A DNA stretch of 64,000 nt from Flavobacteriaceae bacterium (GTDB taxonomy: Bacteria; Bacteroidota; Bacteroidia; Flavobacteriales; Flavobacteriaceae), in NCBI GenBank assembly GCA_024743095.1, contig JANSXF010000015.1, positions 1-64,000 of the forward strand. Direction: 5' to 3'. Below are positions 1 to 9,547 of the stretch, one piece after another. Each line of letters starts with the position of its first letter. The first letter of the stretch is position 1. The notes beneath the pieces were generated by a model. It was given only the letters and a program-made list of their open reading frames with translations. It did no database searches and was not told the DNA's origin. A program made the translations under genes and the position numbers.

Positions 1-90
1 ATGCAGAACCTCCTCAGATGGGTATCCCCCAGACTGATCAAGGAAACCTTCGTGACCCCGGAGGATTACAGGTATCCTTTTTTGGGATAA
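1..90 (+). CDS. C-terminal end of an unidentified protein (partial, 5' truncated by window)
   Basis: Frame 1 open from base 1 to TAA at 88-90 (...RWVSPRLIKETFVTPEDYRYPFLG*), followed by a terminator hairpin at 111-141. Confidence 0.4.
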   Translation: MQNLLRWVSPRLIKETFVTPEDYRYPFLG

Positions 91-110
91 CACCGAAAAC
101 CACTAACTTC

Positions 111-141
111 AAGGCCGTCATACAGATATGATGGCCTTTTT
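111..141 (+). terminator. Rho-independent terminator
   Basis: AAGGCCGTCATA-CAGA-TATGATGGCCTT (12 bp, one G.U) followed by TTTTTG. Confidence 0.75.
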
Positions 142-164
142 GTTTAACCTAACCCTTGCTAAAC

Positions 165-929
165 ATGCCCAGACCCTATATTTTGGCAGAGACCAATTGG
201 AAACACTTGAAAGATGAATCTTTTGACCTTGCCATATTACCGTGGGGCGCCACCGAAGCCCATAATTACCACCTCCCCTACGCCACCGATGTAATCGAAG
301 GAACATCGATTGCGGAAGAATCGGCCAGAATTGCTTGGGAGCAAGGGAGCAAGGTAATTGTATTGCCCACCATACCCTTTGGTGTAAACACAGGTCAATC
401 GGACATTTACTTGGACATGAACCTAAACCCAAGCACACAATTTGCCATCTTGAAGGATTTAATTTCCGTATTGGACCGGCAAGGAATAAAAAAGTTCATG
501 GTTTTGAACAGTCATGGAGGCAATAATTGGAAGGCCATCATCAGGGAGCTGGGATTGCTTTTCCCTGAAATGTTCCTTTGTGTCACCAATTGGTTCAAAC
601 TTGGCAGTGATTCGGGAGTATTTGAAAAACCGGGCGATCATGCCGATGAAATGGAAACCAGTCTTATCCTACATTTAACCCCGGAACTGGTACTACCTAA
701 GGAGGACTGGGGAGAAGGCAAGGAATTCAAAAACAAAATCAAAGCATTTTCTGAAGGATGGGCATGGACAGAACGCCCTTGGTCCAAGGTAACACAAGAC
801 ACAGGGGTTGGTGATCCCGCTCTGGCCACGAAAGAAAAAGGTGAAACATTCTTCAATTTGGTGTGCGCCAAAATGGGCAAGCTACTTGTTGATCTCTCCA
901 ACGCCGAGATCAATGATCTGTACAATTAA
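165..929 (+). CDS. creatininase family protein (creatinine amidohydrolase-like)
   Basis: ILPWGATEAHNYHLPYATDV and NSHGGNN metal-binding motifs; start placed at MPRPYI inside ORF 156..929. Confidence 0.85.
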   Translation: MPRPYILAETNWKHLKDESFDLAILPWGATEAHNYHLPYATDVIEGTSIAEESARIAWEQGSKVIVLPTIPFGVNTGQSDIYLDMNLNPSTQFAILKDLISVLDRQGIKKFMVLNSHGGNNWKAIIRELGLLFPEMFLCVTNWFKLGSDSGVFEKPGDHADEMETSLILHLTPELVLPKEDWGEGKEFKNKIKAFSEGWAWTERPWSKVTQDTGVGDPALATKEKGETFFNLVCAKMGKLLVDLSNAEINDLYN

Positions 930-1031
930 AAGCCATTGTACAAATCCTATTCATACAGGTCAGAAAAGAATCATCACACAATTTAAATGTAAATTTAACG
1001 TTAACTAATTGTAAATTGAACGTAATCTATC

Positions 1032-1039
1032 TATCTTTG
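1032..1039 (+). promoter_or_regulatory. Bacteroidota-type promoter -7 box (TATCTTTG), with TTG at 1009-1011
   Basis: TTG-N20-TATCTTTG; ATG of small ORF 22 nt downstream. Confidence 0.5.
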
Positions 1040-1060
1040 ATTACATTAAATCAATTAGTT

Positions 1061-1183
1061 ATGACTGTTAGAATAAATGCATGGGGGAAATTGATGGTTA
1101 AAAAATATCAGCAATTGTGGCTATATGCCAAGGATTATGCCCGAAAATGTAGGTTGGTATATAAAAGGATGTACAGTATTTAA
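1061..1183 (+). CDS. candidate small basic protein (40 aa), unannotated in ORF track
   Basis: MTVRINAWGKLMVKKYQQLWLYAKDYARKCRLVYKRMYSI*; fills the gap before the rsmG 3' end and lies behind a promoter-like sequence. Confidence 0.35.
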   Translation: MTVRINAWGKLMVKKYQQLWLYAKDYARKCRLVYKRMYSI

Positions 1184-1187
1184 TCCT

Positions 1188-1823
1188 CTATCCTTTATAT
1201 TTCTGTGGTAAGTACACCACTTTTTTGGTCTCGAAGAAATCCTCCTCAAAATACTCGTTTAAATCGAAGGTCTGAACGGTTTCATAGCCCTTCAGCTCTT
1301 CCGTAAGATCTCCGCCCTTTAGATAAAGAATACCATTTTTTCTCTGATGGGCGGAGTCTTTTTTGATTTTACCTTTGGTCCAATGCACAAAAGTAGGCAT
1401 GGCCGCCACGGCCCTGCTCACAATAAAATCGAACTGCCCGGGGATTTCCTCTACCCTTGCATGATAGGTTTCCACATTTTCCAAACCCAATCCTTCCACG
1501 ACTTCGTTGACCACTTTAATTTTTTTCCCAATGGCATCCACAAGGGTAAATTTCACATTTGGAAACATGATGGCCAGCGGAACACCGGGAAAGCCGCCAC
1601 CGGTTCCCACATCCAAAATTTCAGCCCCTTCGTTAAACAACTGGATTTGTGCAATTCCCAACGAATGAAGTACATGCCGCAGGTACAACTCATCAATGTC
1701 CTTTCTGGAAACCACATTTATTTTTTGGTTCCAGTCCTTGTACAACACCTCAAGCTTGGCAAACTGTTCTTTTTGCTCTGCGGTGAGCGTCGTAAAATAT
1801 TTAAAGATAAGTTCCGCTTTCAT
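1188..1823 (-). CDS. rsmG: 16S rRNA (guanine(527)-N(7))-methyltransferase RsmG/GidB
   Basis: ILDVGTGGGFPGVPLAIMFP motif; start at MKAELIF within ORF 1188..1865. Confidence 0.92.
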   Translation of the reverse strand: MKAELIFKYFTTLTAEQKEQFAKLEVLYKDWNQKINVVSRKDIDELYLRHVLHSLGIAQIQLFNEGAEILDVGTGGGFPGVPLAIMFPNVKFTLVDAIGKKIKVVNEVVEGLGLENVETYHARVEEIPGQFDFIVSRAVAAMPTFVHWTKGKIKKDSAHQRKNGILYLKGGDLTEELKGYETVQTFDLNEYFEEDFFETKKVVYLPQKYKG

Positions 1824-1915
1824 GATCCAAATAGTATTTTTGACAAAACTAATACTTTTACACACCTTAACAGCGTTCTAACAAAACCTTGTTAACTCTA
1901 AAAAAGCATTTTAGT

Positions 1916-1923
1916 TACCTTTG
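1916..1923 (+). promoter_or_regulatory. -7 promoter box TACCTTTG of desaturase gene
   Basis: TAnnTTTG 15 bp upstream of ATG 1939; TTG at 1889-1891. Confidence 0.45.
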
Positions 1924-1938
1924 TATAAAACTTTTTTT

Positions 1939-3042
1939 ATGGATAAGAATACCATCCGGTTTTCAAGAAGAGATTCGGCACAATTTTTCAGAACACTGAA
2001 CAAGAGAGTAAACGAATACTTCAAAGAAAACGATCTTAAGAAAACCGGGAACTGGAAACTTCACTTGAAAACCATTGTGATGTTCGCCATTTTTTTGACC
2101 CCCTATTTTTTAATGCTGACCCTTGATTTGCCCTTTTGGGGCTATCTGCTCCTTTCCATCACCATGGGTGTAGGAATGGCGGGAGTTGGGATGAACGTAA
2201 TGCACGATGGAAACCATGGTGCCTATTCCAACAAGAAATGGGTGAACAAGCTCATGGGAAGCAGCATTTACATTTTGGCAGGAAACGTATACAACTGGCA
2301 GGTTCAGCACAACGTATTGCACCATACCTATACCAACATCCACGAACATGATGAGGATATGGAAGCCGGAAGGATCTTAAGGTTCTCCAAGCATGCCGAG
2401 TGGAGAAAACACCACAAATTCCAACAATACTACTCCATTTTCCTTTATGGACTTTTGACCTTTAACTGGGCCATCACAACGGATTTCCAGCAAATGTACC
2501 GTTATATGAAGAGAAAATTGAGCTACGGAAAACTTCCCAACCCCGTGATCAACTGGAGTACCTTGGTAATCACCAAAATAATTTATCTGACCATTTGGAT
2601 CGTACTTCCATTAATTTTTGTTGATATCGCTTGGTGGCAAGTACTTCTTGGATTCTTTATTATGCACTATGTTGCCGGTGTGATTCTCAGTGTGGTATTC
2701 CAGCTGGCCCACATTGTGGACCATGCTGAAACGCCTCTTCCCGATGAAGCAGGCAACATGAAAAACACTTGGGCCATTCACCAGTTGTTCACCACAGTGA
2801 ATTTTGGTACCAAAAACAGAATTGTCAACTGGTTTACCGGCGGATTGAACCATCAGGTAGAGCACCATATCTTCCCTAACATCAGTCACATTCATTACAC
2901 AAATATTTCAAAAATTGTGAAACAGACCGCTCAGGAGTTCAATTTACCGTACCACGAATATAAAACTACCAGAAAAGCCATAATTTCGCACTTCAAACAC
3001 CTAAAGGAGTTGGGCAAAAACCCGGCACTCCAGTATCAGTAA
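1939..3042 (+). CDS. membrane fatty acid (acyl-CoA/acyl-lipid) desaturase
   Basis: Histidine boxes HDGNHGAYS, HNVLHHTYTN, NHQVEHHIFP. Confidence 0.9.
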   Translation: MDKNTIRFSRRDSAQFFRTLNKRVNEYFKENDLKKTGNWKLHLKTIVMFAIFLTPYFLMLTLDLPFWGYLLLSITMGVGMAGVGMNVMHDGNHGAYSNKKWVNKLMGSSIYILAGNVYNWQVQHNVLHHTYTNIHEHDEDMEAGRILRFSKHAEWRKHHKFQQYYSIFLYGLLTFNWAITTDFQQMYRYMKRKLSYGKLPNPVINWSTLVITKIIYLTIWIVLPLIFVDIAWWQVLLGFFIMHYVAGVILSVVFQLAHIVDHAETPLPDEAGNMKNTWAIHQLFTTVNFGTKNRIVNWFTGGLNHQVEHHIFPNISHIHYTNISKIVKQTAQEFNLPYHEYKTTRKAIISHFKHLKELGKNPALQYQ

Positions 3043-3057
3043 AAAACCAAAGCATCA

Positions 3058-4245
3058 ATGAGCAACCATTTATCTGACAGGATCAAGAACATGTCCACGT
3101 CAGCAACTTTGGCCATGGCCGCCAAAGCACGGGAATTACGAAATCAAGGAAAGGATATCATCGGTCTGAGCTTGGGGGAACCCGATTTCAACATTCCAGA
3201 TTTTATCAAGGATGCCGCAAAGCAGGCAATCGACGAAAATTATAGCAGCTACACCCCTGTTGATGGGTACGCTGAACTTAAGACAGCTATTTCCAATAAA
3301 TTCAAAAGAGACAACGACCTCGACTACGGAGCGAACCAAATCGTAGTCTCCACGGGAGCGAAGCAATCGCTTTTCAATGTGGCCATGGTAGTACTCAATC
3401 CCGGTGATCAAGTAATCCTACCCGCACCATATTGGGTAAGCTACAGTGACATCGTAAAATTGGCAGAGGGAGTTCCGGTAGAGGTTCCCACACAAATCGA
3501 CACCGATTTTAAAATGACACCCGAACAATTGGAGGCTGCCATTACCCCAAAGACAAGAATGCTTTGGTTCAGCTCTCCCTGTAACCCAAGTGGTTCCGTG
3601 TATAGCAGGGAAGAATTGGAAGGATTGGCCCAGGTACTCAAAAAACATCCGGACATCTACGTGGTATCCGATGAAATCTATGAGCACATCAATTTTACCA
3701 AAGGCGGTCACACCAGCATTGCCGGTATTGATGGCATGTACGATAGAACGGTGACCGTAAACGGTGTATCCAAGGCATTTGCCATGACCGGATGGCGTAT
3801 CGGTTACATCGGCGCTCCACAATGGATTGCCAAGGGCTGTACCAAATTACAAGGTCAGGTGACCAGTGGTGCCAATGCCATTGCCCAACGTGCGGTAATC
3901 ACGGCATTGGATGCCCCTGTGAACAAAATCCAGTTCATGATCGATAAGTTCCATGAAAGAAGGGACCTTGTTTTAAATCTTTTGGGCGAAATAGAAGGAT
4001 TCAACCTCAACGTTCCCGAAGGTGCATTTTACGTGTTTCCCGACATATCCGCTTACTTTGGGAAAACATTGAAAGGTGTGACAATCAACAATGCTTCCGA
4101 TTTCTCACTATATCTATTGGAACATGCAAATGTTGCCACAGTGACCGGTGAAGCATTCGGAAACCCGAACTGTATCCGTATATCTTACGCTGCATCAGAG
4201 AAAGAACTGAAAGAAGCCATCTCTAGAATAAAGGCCGTTCTTTAA
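3058..4245 (+). CDS. PLP-dependent aminotransferase (aspartate aminotransferase family)
   Basis: SLGEPDFNIPD, NPSG, GVSKAFAMTGWRIGY. Confidence 0.92.
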   Translation: MSNHLSDRIKNMSTSATLAMAAKARELRNQGKDIIGLSLGEPDFNIPDFIKDAAKQAIDENYSSYTPVDGYAELKTAISNKFKRDNDLDYGANQIVVSTGAKQSLFNVAMVVLNPGDQVILPAPYWVSYSDIVKLAEGVPVEVPTQIDTDFKMTPEQLEAAITPKTRMLWFSSPCNPSGSVYSREELEGLAQVLKKHPDIYVVSDEIYEHINFTKGGHTSIAGIDGMYDRTVTVNGVSKAFAMTGWRIGYIGAPQWIAKGCTKLQGQVTSGANAIAQRAVITALDAPVNKIQFMIDKFHERRDLVLNLLGEIEGFNLNVPEGAFYVFPDISAYFGKTLKGVTINNASDFSLYLLEHANVATVTGEAFGNPNCIRISYAASEKELKEAISRIKAVL

Positions 4246-4300
4246 TTTAATATAGAAAAATCATGCTGAACATGTTTCAGCAAATGATCATAGGATTACA

Positions 4301-4333
4301 AACCTCTCGAAGTTTACTTTGAGAGGTTTTTTT
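4301..4333 (+). terminator. Rho-independent terminator
   Basis: CCTCTC-GAAGTTTACTTT-GAGAGG then T7. Confidence 0.65.
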
Positions 4334-4334
4334 A

Positions 4335-5825
4335 TTAGGTCTTTTTCCAGAAATATGGGGTGAGCACGATCAAAACCGTAAATAGTTCCAAACGCCCCAA
4401 CAACATCAGAAAAGCACACCACCATTTTCCGGCAGCCGGAAGGCTGTTGTAATTGCTGACAGGGTTCAAACTGCCCAAAGCGGGACCAACATTCCCCAAC
4501 GATGAAGCAGAACCACCAACGGCAGAAACAAAATCCAAGCCCAAAAAACCAAGTACCAACGACCCTATAATAAACAACAACATATATAGCACAAAAAAGG
4601 CTATGACATTGTATACGATATGTTCCGTAACGGTCTTTTGATTATAGCGAACGGGAATCACAGCATTGGGGTGAAGTGTTCGTTTAAATTCCAGAATTCC
4701 ATTCTTTATGATCAACAAGTGACGCATCACCTTAATTCCCCCTGCTGTTGAACCTGCAGACCCTCCCAGGAACATCAGGCCAAAAAAGAAAACGGTCAAG
4801 AAATGGGTCCATGAAGTAAAGTCCGCAGATACAAAGCCTGTTGTGGTAATCACGGCTATCACCTGGAACAAGGTATGCCTAAAGGCACTCTCCGCCTTTC
4901 CCCAAACCATGGGATGAAAATCGGATACGGGGACATTGCCCTTAAAATATACGCCCAAGGCCGCCAAAACCGTGAAAATTACTATAAACCCAAAGTAATA
5001 CTTGAACTCCTCATCCTTGAACACACGCTTCACGCGCCCGGTCAACGCAAAATAACTGAGGACAAAGTTGCTTCCCGCCAAGAACATGAAAAGAATAACA
5101 ATATATTGAATCACAGGTTGATCGTTCCAATAGGCCAAACTGGCATTTTTAGTGGAAAAACCTCCAGTGGACATCGTGGCCAAGGCATGGTTTATGGCAT
5201 CAAAAAATGACATGCCCGCAAATTTCAGCAACAAAGTTTCCAAAACAGTATACCCAAAGTAGATAAGCCAAAGCCTTTTTGCCGTATCCGTAATCCGTGG
5301 GTGGAGCTTATCCCCACCAGGACCTGGTGCTTCTGCACTGAACAATTGCATCCCTCCGATACCTAAAAGCGGTAGAATGGCGATGGCCAAAACTATGATC
5401 CCCATTCCCCCGATCCAATGGGTAAGGCTTCGCCATAGCAAAATACCTTCGGGAAGCGCCTCTATATCATCTAAAATAGATGCACCTGTAGTAGTATAAC
5501 CGGACATCGTTTCGAAAAAAGCATCCGTTATGGAAGGTATGGATCCCGAAAAAAGATAGGGCAACATGCCAGAAATGGACATTACGATCCATCCGAAGGT
5601 CACCACAATATATCCTTCCTTTTTTTTGACCTCCTTTTTATGTCCGCGCGTATAGAACATGGCCATCATGCCGAAAAGCATCGTTACAATAGCGGACAAC
5701 ATTATATCCATTGTGGCACCATCTTTATAAATACCGCTGGCCAATGCCGCCAAGAGCATAAAGGAACCGTTGCAAAGCAACAACAGCCCCATGATATGGA
5801 TGATAATACGTGTATTGAGCTTCAT
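4335..5825 (-). CDS. trkH: TrkH family potassium uptake protein
   Basis: Repeated TTTGAS / STGGFS / TTTGF / GGSAGSTAGGIK selectivity-filter motifs; start overlaps trkA stop (TAATG). Confidence 0.93.
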   Translation of the reverse strand: MKLNTRIIIHIMGLLLLCNGSFMLLAALASGIYKDGATMDIMLSAIVTMLFGMMAMFYTRGHKKEVKKKEGYIVVTFGWIVMSISGMLPYLFSGSIPSITDAFFETMSGYTTTGASILDDIEALPEGILLWRSLTHWIGGMGIIVLAIAILPLLGIGGMQLFSAEAPGPGGDKLHPRITDTAKRLWLIYFGYTVLETLLLKFAGMSFFDAINHALATMSTGGFSTKNASLAYWNDQPVIQYIVILFMFLAGSNFVLSYFALTGRVKRVFKDEEFKYYFGFIVIFTVLAALGVYFKGNVPVSDFHPMVWGKAESAFRHTLFQVIAVITTTGFVSADFTSWTHFLTVFFFGLMFLGGSAGSTAGGIKVMRHLLIIKNGILEFKRTLHPNAVIPVRYNQKTVTEHIVYNVIAFFVLYMLLFIIGSLVLGFLGLDFVSAVGGSASSLGNVGPALGSLNPVSNYNSLPAAGKWWCAFLMLLGRLELFTVLIVLTPYFWKKT

Positions 5826-7174
5826 TACAGGAACAGCTTTTCTATACGCGGTATGGCTTTGGGCAAACAACACACCACCACTTTATCACCTTCTGCGATC
5901 CTAAAATCACCAAGTGCTATAATGCCCTCTCCATTGCGGATGACACCGCCTATGCTCGCTTCCCTCGGGAAGTTCAGCTCGCGGATTATTTCCCCGTTCA
6001 CCAATGATGATGCTTTTACCTCGAACTCCAAGATCTCGGCATTCAAGTTGTTCAAACGGGTGAGCGCCAGCACCTCTCCTTTTCTGATATACCGGAATAT
6101 ACTGTTTGCTGCAAGTAGTTTTTTATTGATCAGGGTATCCACGCCTATAGAATGTGATAACTGGAAGTAGTCCATGTTCTCCACCAAGGCTATGGTTTTT
6201 TTGATTTTCTTGTTCTTGGCCACCAAGCACGACATAATGTTGGTCTCGGAATTGCCCGTTACCGCGATAAAGGCATCCATGGATTCCAAGCTCTCCTCCT
6301 CCAAGAGTTCAACGTTTCGCCCGTCACCATTGATAACAAGGGCATGCGGCAGCTCATCGGCTATATCAAAGGCCTTTTCCTTATTCTTCTCAATAAGTTT
6401 TACGTTGAATTTTTTATTGCAAAGGTCACGGGCCGTTTTATAGCCTACCTTGCTTCCGCCCAAGATCATCACATTTTTAATGTCCTGTTTTTGCATACCA
6501 GAGAGTTTGTACAACTCCTCCACTCCTTTGTCCGATGTAATAAAATAAACTTGGTCACCCTCTTTAAAAACGGTATCACCCCTTGGAATCAGAGTGAATT
6601 GTGTCCCTTTTCGCTGTAGTGCAATGGGCATAAAGTTGAGCTCTGGAAAAATCCTTGCTGCTTCCTTGACCATCTTGCCCACAAAAGGTGCGGTTTTGGG
6701 AAGAATTACCCCGAACATGGTCAACAACCCTTCCTCAAATTGATACGTATCATTAAAGGCGGACTGGTTCAACATCAACTGTATCTCCATGGCGGCGAGT
6801 CGCTCAGGAGAAATCAGTTCATCAATCCCCAACTGCTCGAACCTGATCAGCTCCCTATTGTCCATAAACTCCGTATTGGAAATCCGGGCCATGGTACGCT
6901 TACATCCCAACTGCTTTGCCAGCACACAAAGTGTCAGGTTGGTAGTCTCCGACGCGGTCACTCCGATCACAAGGTCGGAACCGTCCACATCGGCATCCTG
7001 TAGCACCTGTATCGAGGTGGCGTCCCCCCGAAGCACCCGTATATCCAAGTGGGTATCCGCATAGGACAACCTTTCCTTATCGGTATCGATCAAAGTAATT
7101 TCCTGCGCTTCGTAGGACAGTAATTTCGCCAAATGAAACCCGACTTCACCAGCACCTGCAATAATGATTCTCAT
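5825..7174 (-). CDS. trkA: Trk system potassium transporter TrkA
   Basis: MRIIIAGAGEVGFHLAKLLS Rossmann motif, two RCK_N/RCK_C units. Confidence 0.94.
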   Translation of the reverse strand: MRIIIAGAGEVGFHLAKLLSYEAQEITLIDTDKERLSYADTHLDIRVLRGDATSIQVLQDADVDGSDLVIGVTASETTNLTLCVLAKQLGCKRTMARISNTEFMDNRELIRFEQLGIDELISPERLAAMEIQLMLNQSAFNDTYQFEEGLLTMFGVILPKTAPFVGKMVKEAARIFPELNFMPIALQRKGTQFTLIPRGDTVFKEGDQVYFITSDKGVEELYKLSGMQKQDIKNVMILGGSKVGYKTARDLCNKKFNVKLIEKNKEKAFDIADELPHALVINGDGRNVELLEEESLESMDAFIAVTGNSETNIMSCLVAKNKKIKKTIALVENMDYFQLSHSIGVDTLINKKLLAANSIFRYIRKGEVLALTRLNNLNAEILEFEVKASSLVNGEIIRELNFPREASIGGVIRNGEGIIALGDFRIAEGDKVVVCCLPKAIPRIEKLFL

Positions 7175-7344
7175 TGATTAGAATAGGATGTGTTCTTAAA
7201 TAACCTCGGTTTGCACCCTGCAAACCATACTAAGAATGGTATGCTATACGTAAACTCCATACTTTTAACCAAATACGGAAAATAAATCCCTTTGGAGGGC
7301 AAAATTACACAAATATTTTTGTCCGCATCCCCTATCCTAAGTTG

Positions 7345-7352
7345 TATATTTG
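7345..7352 (+). promoter_or_regulatory. -7 promoter box TATATTTG upstream of ubiE
   Basis: TTG (7319-7321)-N23-TATATTTG, ATG at 7369. Confidence 0.5.
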
Positions 7353-7368
7353 CCAGCAAATAAAAGCT

Positions 7369-8097
7369 ATGTCGGAAAAGGTGAAGCCTTACAAAGAATC
7401 GGAGCTCGGCAAAAAGGAGCAAGTAAAGCAAATGTTCGATAACATTTCCGGGAATTACGATGGTCTCAACCGGGTCATCTCCTTTGGAACAGACGTAAAA
7501 TGGCGCAAGAAAATAGTGGCCTTTTTAAAAGAGAAGTCCCCCGACTCCATTCTAGATATAGCCACCGGCACCGGTGACCTTGCCATAGCCATGGCCAAAA
7601 CAGGTGCGACCAAAATCATTGGCCTTGACCTGTCTCCCGGTATGCTGGAGGTCGGCAAGAAAAAAATATCCGACAAGAATTTACAGGACACCATTGAAAT
7701 GGTCGTTGGGGACAGTGAGAACCTTCCCTTTGGGGATAATTCCTTTGATGCCATAACCGTGGCATTTGGCGTACGGAATTTTGAAAATCTGGAAAAAGGC
7801 CTTGAAGAAATTTACAGGGTATTAAAACCTGAAGGGCACTTTGTGGTCCTGGAAACTTCCGTACCTACCAAGACCCCATTCAAACAGGGGTATAAAATCT
7901 ACACAAAATACGTGCTGCCCTCAATTGGAAGTTTATTCTCAAAAGATAGGTCCGCTTACAAATATTTGAGCGAATCGGCTTCTGTTTTTCCCCATGGACA
8001 GGCTTTCAACAATATTTTGAGGAAAATCGGGTTTATAGGAATAGAGAACAAACCACAAACAATGGGTGTAGCATCCATTTATGTAGCTTCAAAATAG
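7369..8097 (+). CDS. ubiE: bifunctional demethylmenaquinone methyltransferase/UbiE
   Basis: DIATGTGDLAIAMAKTGATKIIGLDLSPGML, FGVRNFENLEKGL. Confidence 0.93.
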   Translation: MSEKVKPYKESELGKKEQVKQMFDNISGNYDGLNRVISFGTDVKWRKKIVAFLKEKSPDSILDIATGTGDLAIAMAKTGATKIIGLDLSPGMLEVGKKKISDKNLQDTIEMVVGDSENLPFGDNSFDAITVAFGVRNFENLEKGLEEIYRVLKPEGHFVVLETSVPTKTPFKQGYKIYTKYVLPSIGSLFSKDRSAYKYLSESASVFPHGQAFNNILRKIGFIGIENKPQTMGVASIYVASK

Positions 8098-8101
8098 ATT
8101 G

Positions 8102-8800
8102 ATGAAAAATCTCCTGATCCTATTTGGACTTATCGTATTGTCGAACCAAATGGCCATTGCCCAATTTGGAAGCGACCCCATCCTCAACCTTCAGAACGAG
8201 GACAAGAAATTTTTGAACTGGGGATATTATCTGGGCTTTAACCAATACGATTTTCAATTTGAGTACAAGGACGATATTGGCAAAGATATATTGGTCGACA
8301 AAAGCTTTGGATTCAATGTCGGCTTGATCGGCGAGCTCAGAATCAATGAATTTTTGGATGCCCGTTTTGAGCCAGGCCTGCTGTACACCGCAAGGACTTT
8401 GGGCTTTCCTGGATTCACCACGGAGAACGACGCGCTTCGCGAGGTACGCTCCACCTATATTCGATTCCCTTTATTGCTCAAGGCCAGCACCCGAAGAATC
8501 GGAAACTGGAGACCTTTTATTGTTGGTGGGGTATACACTTCTATCAATTTAGGGAGCAACGAGGATAGCTTGGACGACAACAGCAGTGGTCAGTTTAGGA
8601 TGAAACAAAATGTGTACGGGTACGAAGTTGGTTTCGGGATTGATTTTTACACCGAATACTTTAAGTTTACACCGTCCATCCGGGGGGTTTTTGCCTTGAC
8701 GGACGAATTGGTCCCCGATGCAGACCCCAATAGCCCTTGGACAGGAAACATTGCTGCCATGCGTACGCGCGGAATCTTCATCAATTTTACTTTTGAATAA
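8102..8800 (+). CDS. porT: PorT family outer membrane protein (type IX secretion-associated)
   Basis: Signal peptide, ~230 aa beta-barrel-type protein between ubiE and trmH, a gene order familiar from Flavobacteriia. Confidence 0.75.
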   Translation: MKNLLILFGLIVLSNQMAIAQFGSDPILNLQNEDKKFLNWGYYLGFNQYDFQFEYKDDIGKDILVDKSFGFNVGLIGELRINEFLDARFEPGLLYTARTLGFPGFTTENDALREVRSTYIRFPLLLKASTRRIGNWRPFIVGGVYTSINLGSNEDSLDDNSSGQFRMKQNVYGYEVGFGIDFYTEYFKFTPSIRGVFALTDELVPDADPNSPWTGNIAAMRTRGIFINFTFE

Positions 8801-8803
8801 CTT

Positions 8804-9523
8804 TTATCCTCTACGTATTTCGTTGAGAAGAATGGCAGTGGCCGTGGCCACGTTTAAACTTTCCGTTGTAGTTCCTCCAAATTGTGGAATGGAGATTTTT
8901 TGGGTAATGAATTTTCCAACCTCGTCAGAAACACCATTGGCCTCGTTGCCCATGACCAAGACACCTTTTTCGGCCATATTGGAACCATAAACCGGCTCAC
9001 CATCCATATAAGCTCCATAAATCGGCATATCCGTTTTGTCCAAGAAGCCTTTCAAATCAGTGTATTGAATATTTACCCTTGCAATGGAGCCCATAGTGGC
9101 CTGCAATACTTTTGGATTATAGCAATCCACAGTATCTATTGAGCAGACCAATCTCTTAATTCCAAACCAATCACATAGCCGGATAATGGTACCCAAGTTC
9201 CCCGGGTCGCGAACAGCATCCAAAACCACGACCCAATCGTTCGAACCCAAAGCTTCGGAACCCATCATATGAAATACACCAAGTACACCACTTGGACGTG
9301 TCAAGCTACTCATCTGCTTCAATGTTTTGCCTGAAACCAATTCAGACCGCTCGAATTTTTGGGCCAAACCGACATCATCCACAAAAATCCGGTAACTTTT
9401 CAGACCCGCATCCAACAATTCGTTCACGAGCTTTTCACCCTCGACCACAAATAGTCCATGTTGAGATCGGTACTTTTTTTGCTTTAGGCTAACAACAAGC
9501 TTAATTTGGTTTTTTGTAACCAT
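8804..9523 (-). CDS. TrmH/SpoU family RNA methyltransferase
   Basis: VVLDAVRDPGNLGTIIRLCDWFG, GNEANGVS, SLNVATATAILLNE. Confidence 0.92.
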   Translation of the reverse strand: MVTKNQIKLVVSLKQKKYRSQHGLFVVEGEKLVNELLDAGLKSYRIFVDDVGLAQKFERSELVSGKTLKQMSSLTRPSGVLGVFHMMGSEALGSNDWVVVLDAVRDPGNLGTIIRLCDWFGIKRLVCSIDTVDCYNPKVLQATMGSIARVNIQYTDLKGFLDKTDMPIYGAYMDGEPVYGSNMAEKGVLVMGNEANGVSDEVGKFITQKISIPQFGGTTTESLNVATATAILLNEIRRG

Positions 9524-9533
9524 CTAAATCGTG

Positions 9534-9541
9534 TATTTTTG
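9534..9541 (+). promoter_or_regulatory. candidate -7 box TATTTTTG immediately upstream of tamL-like ATG
   Basis: TAnnTTTG ending 6 nt before ATG 9548. Confidence 0.35.
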
Positions 9542-9547
9542 GCTTCT

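Noticed and set aside
4875-5210. 111-aa plus-strand ORF and similar >60-aa ORFs antisense to trkH, trkA, mur genes and dnaG
   Set aside because: Overlap strongly supported genes on the other strand and lack domain motifs.
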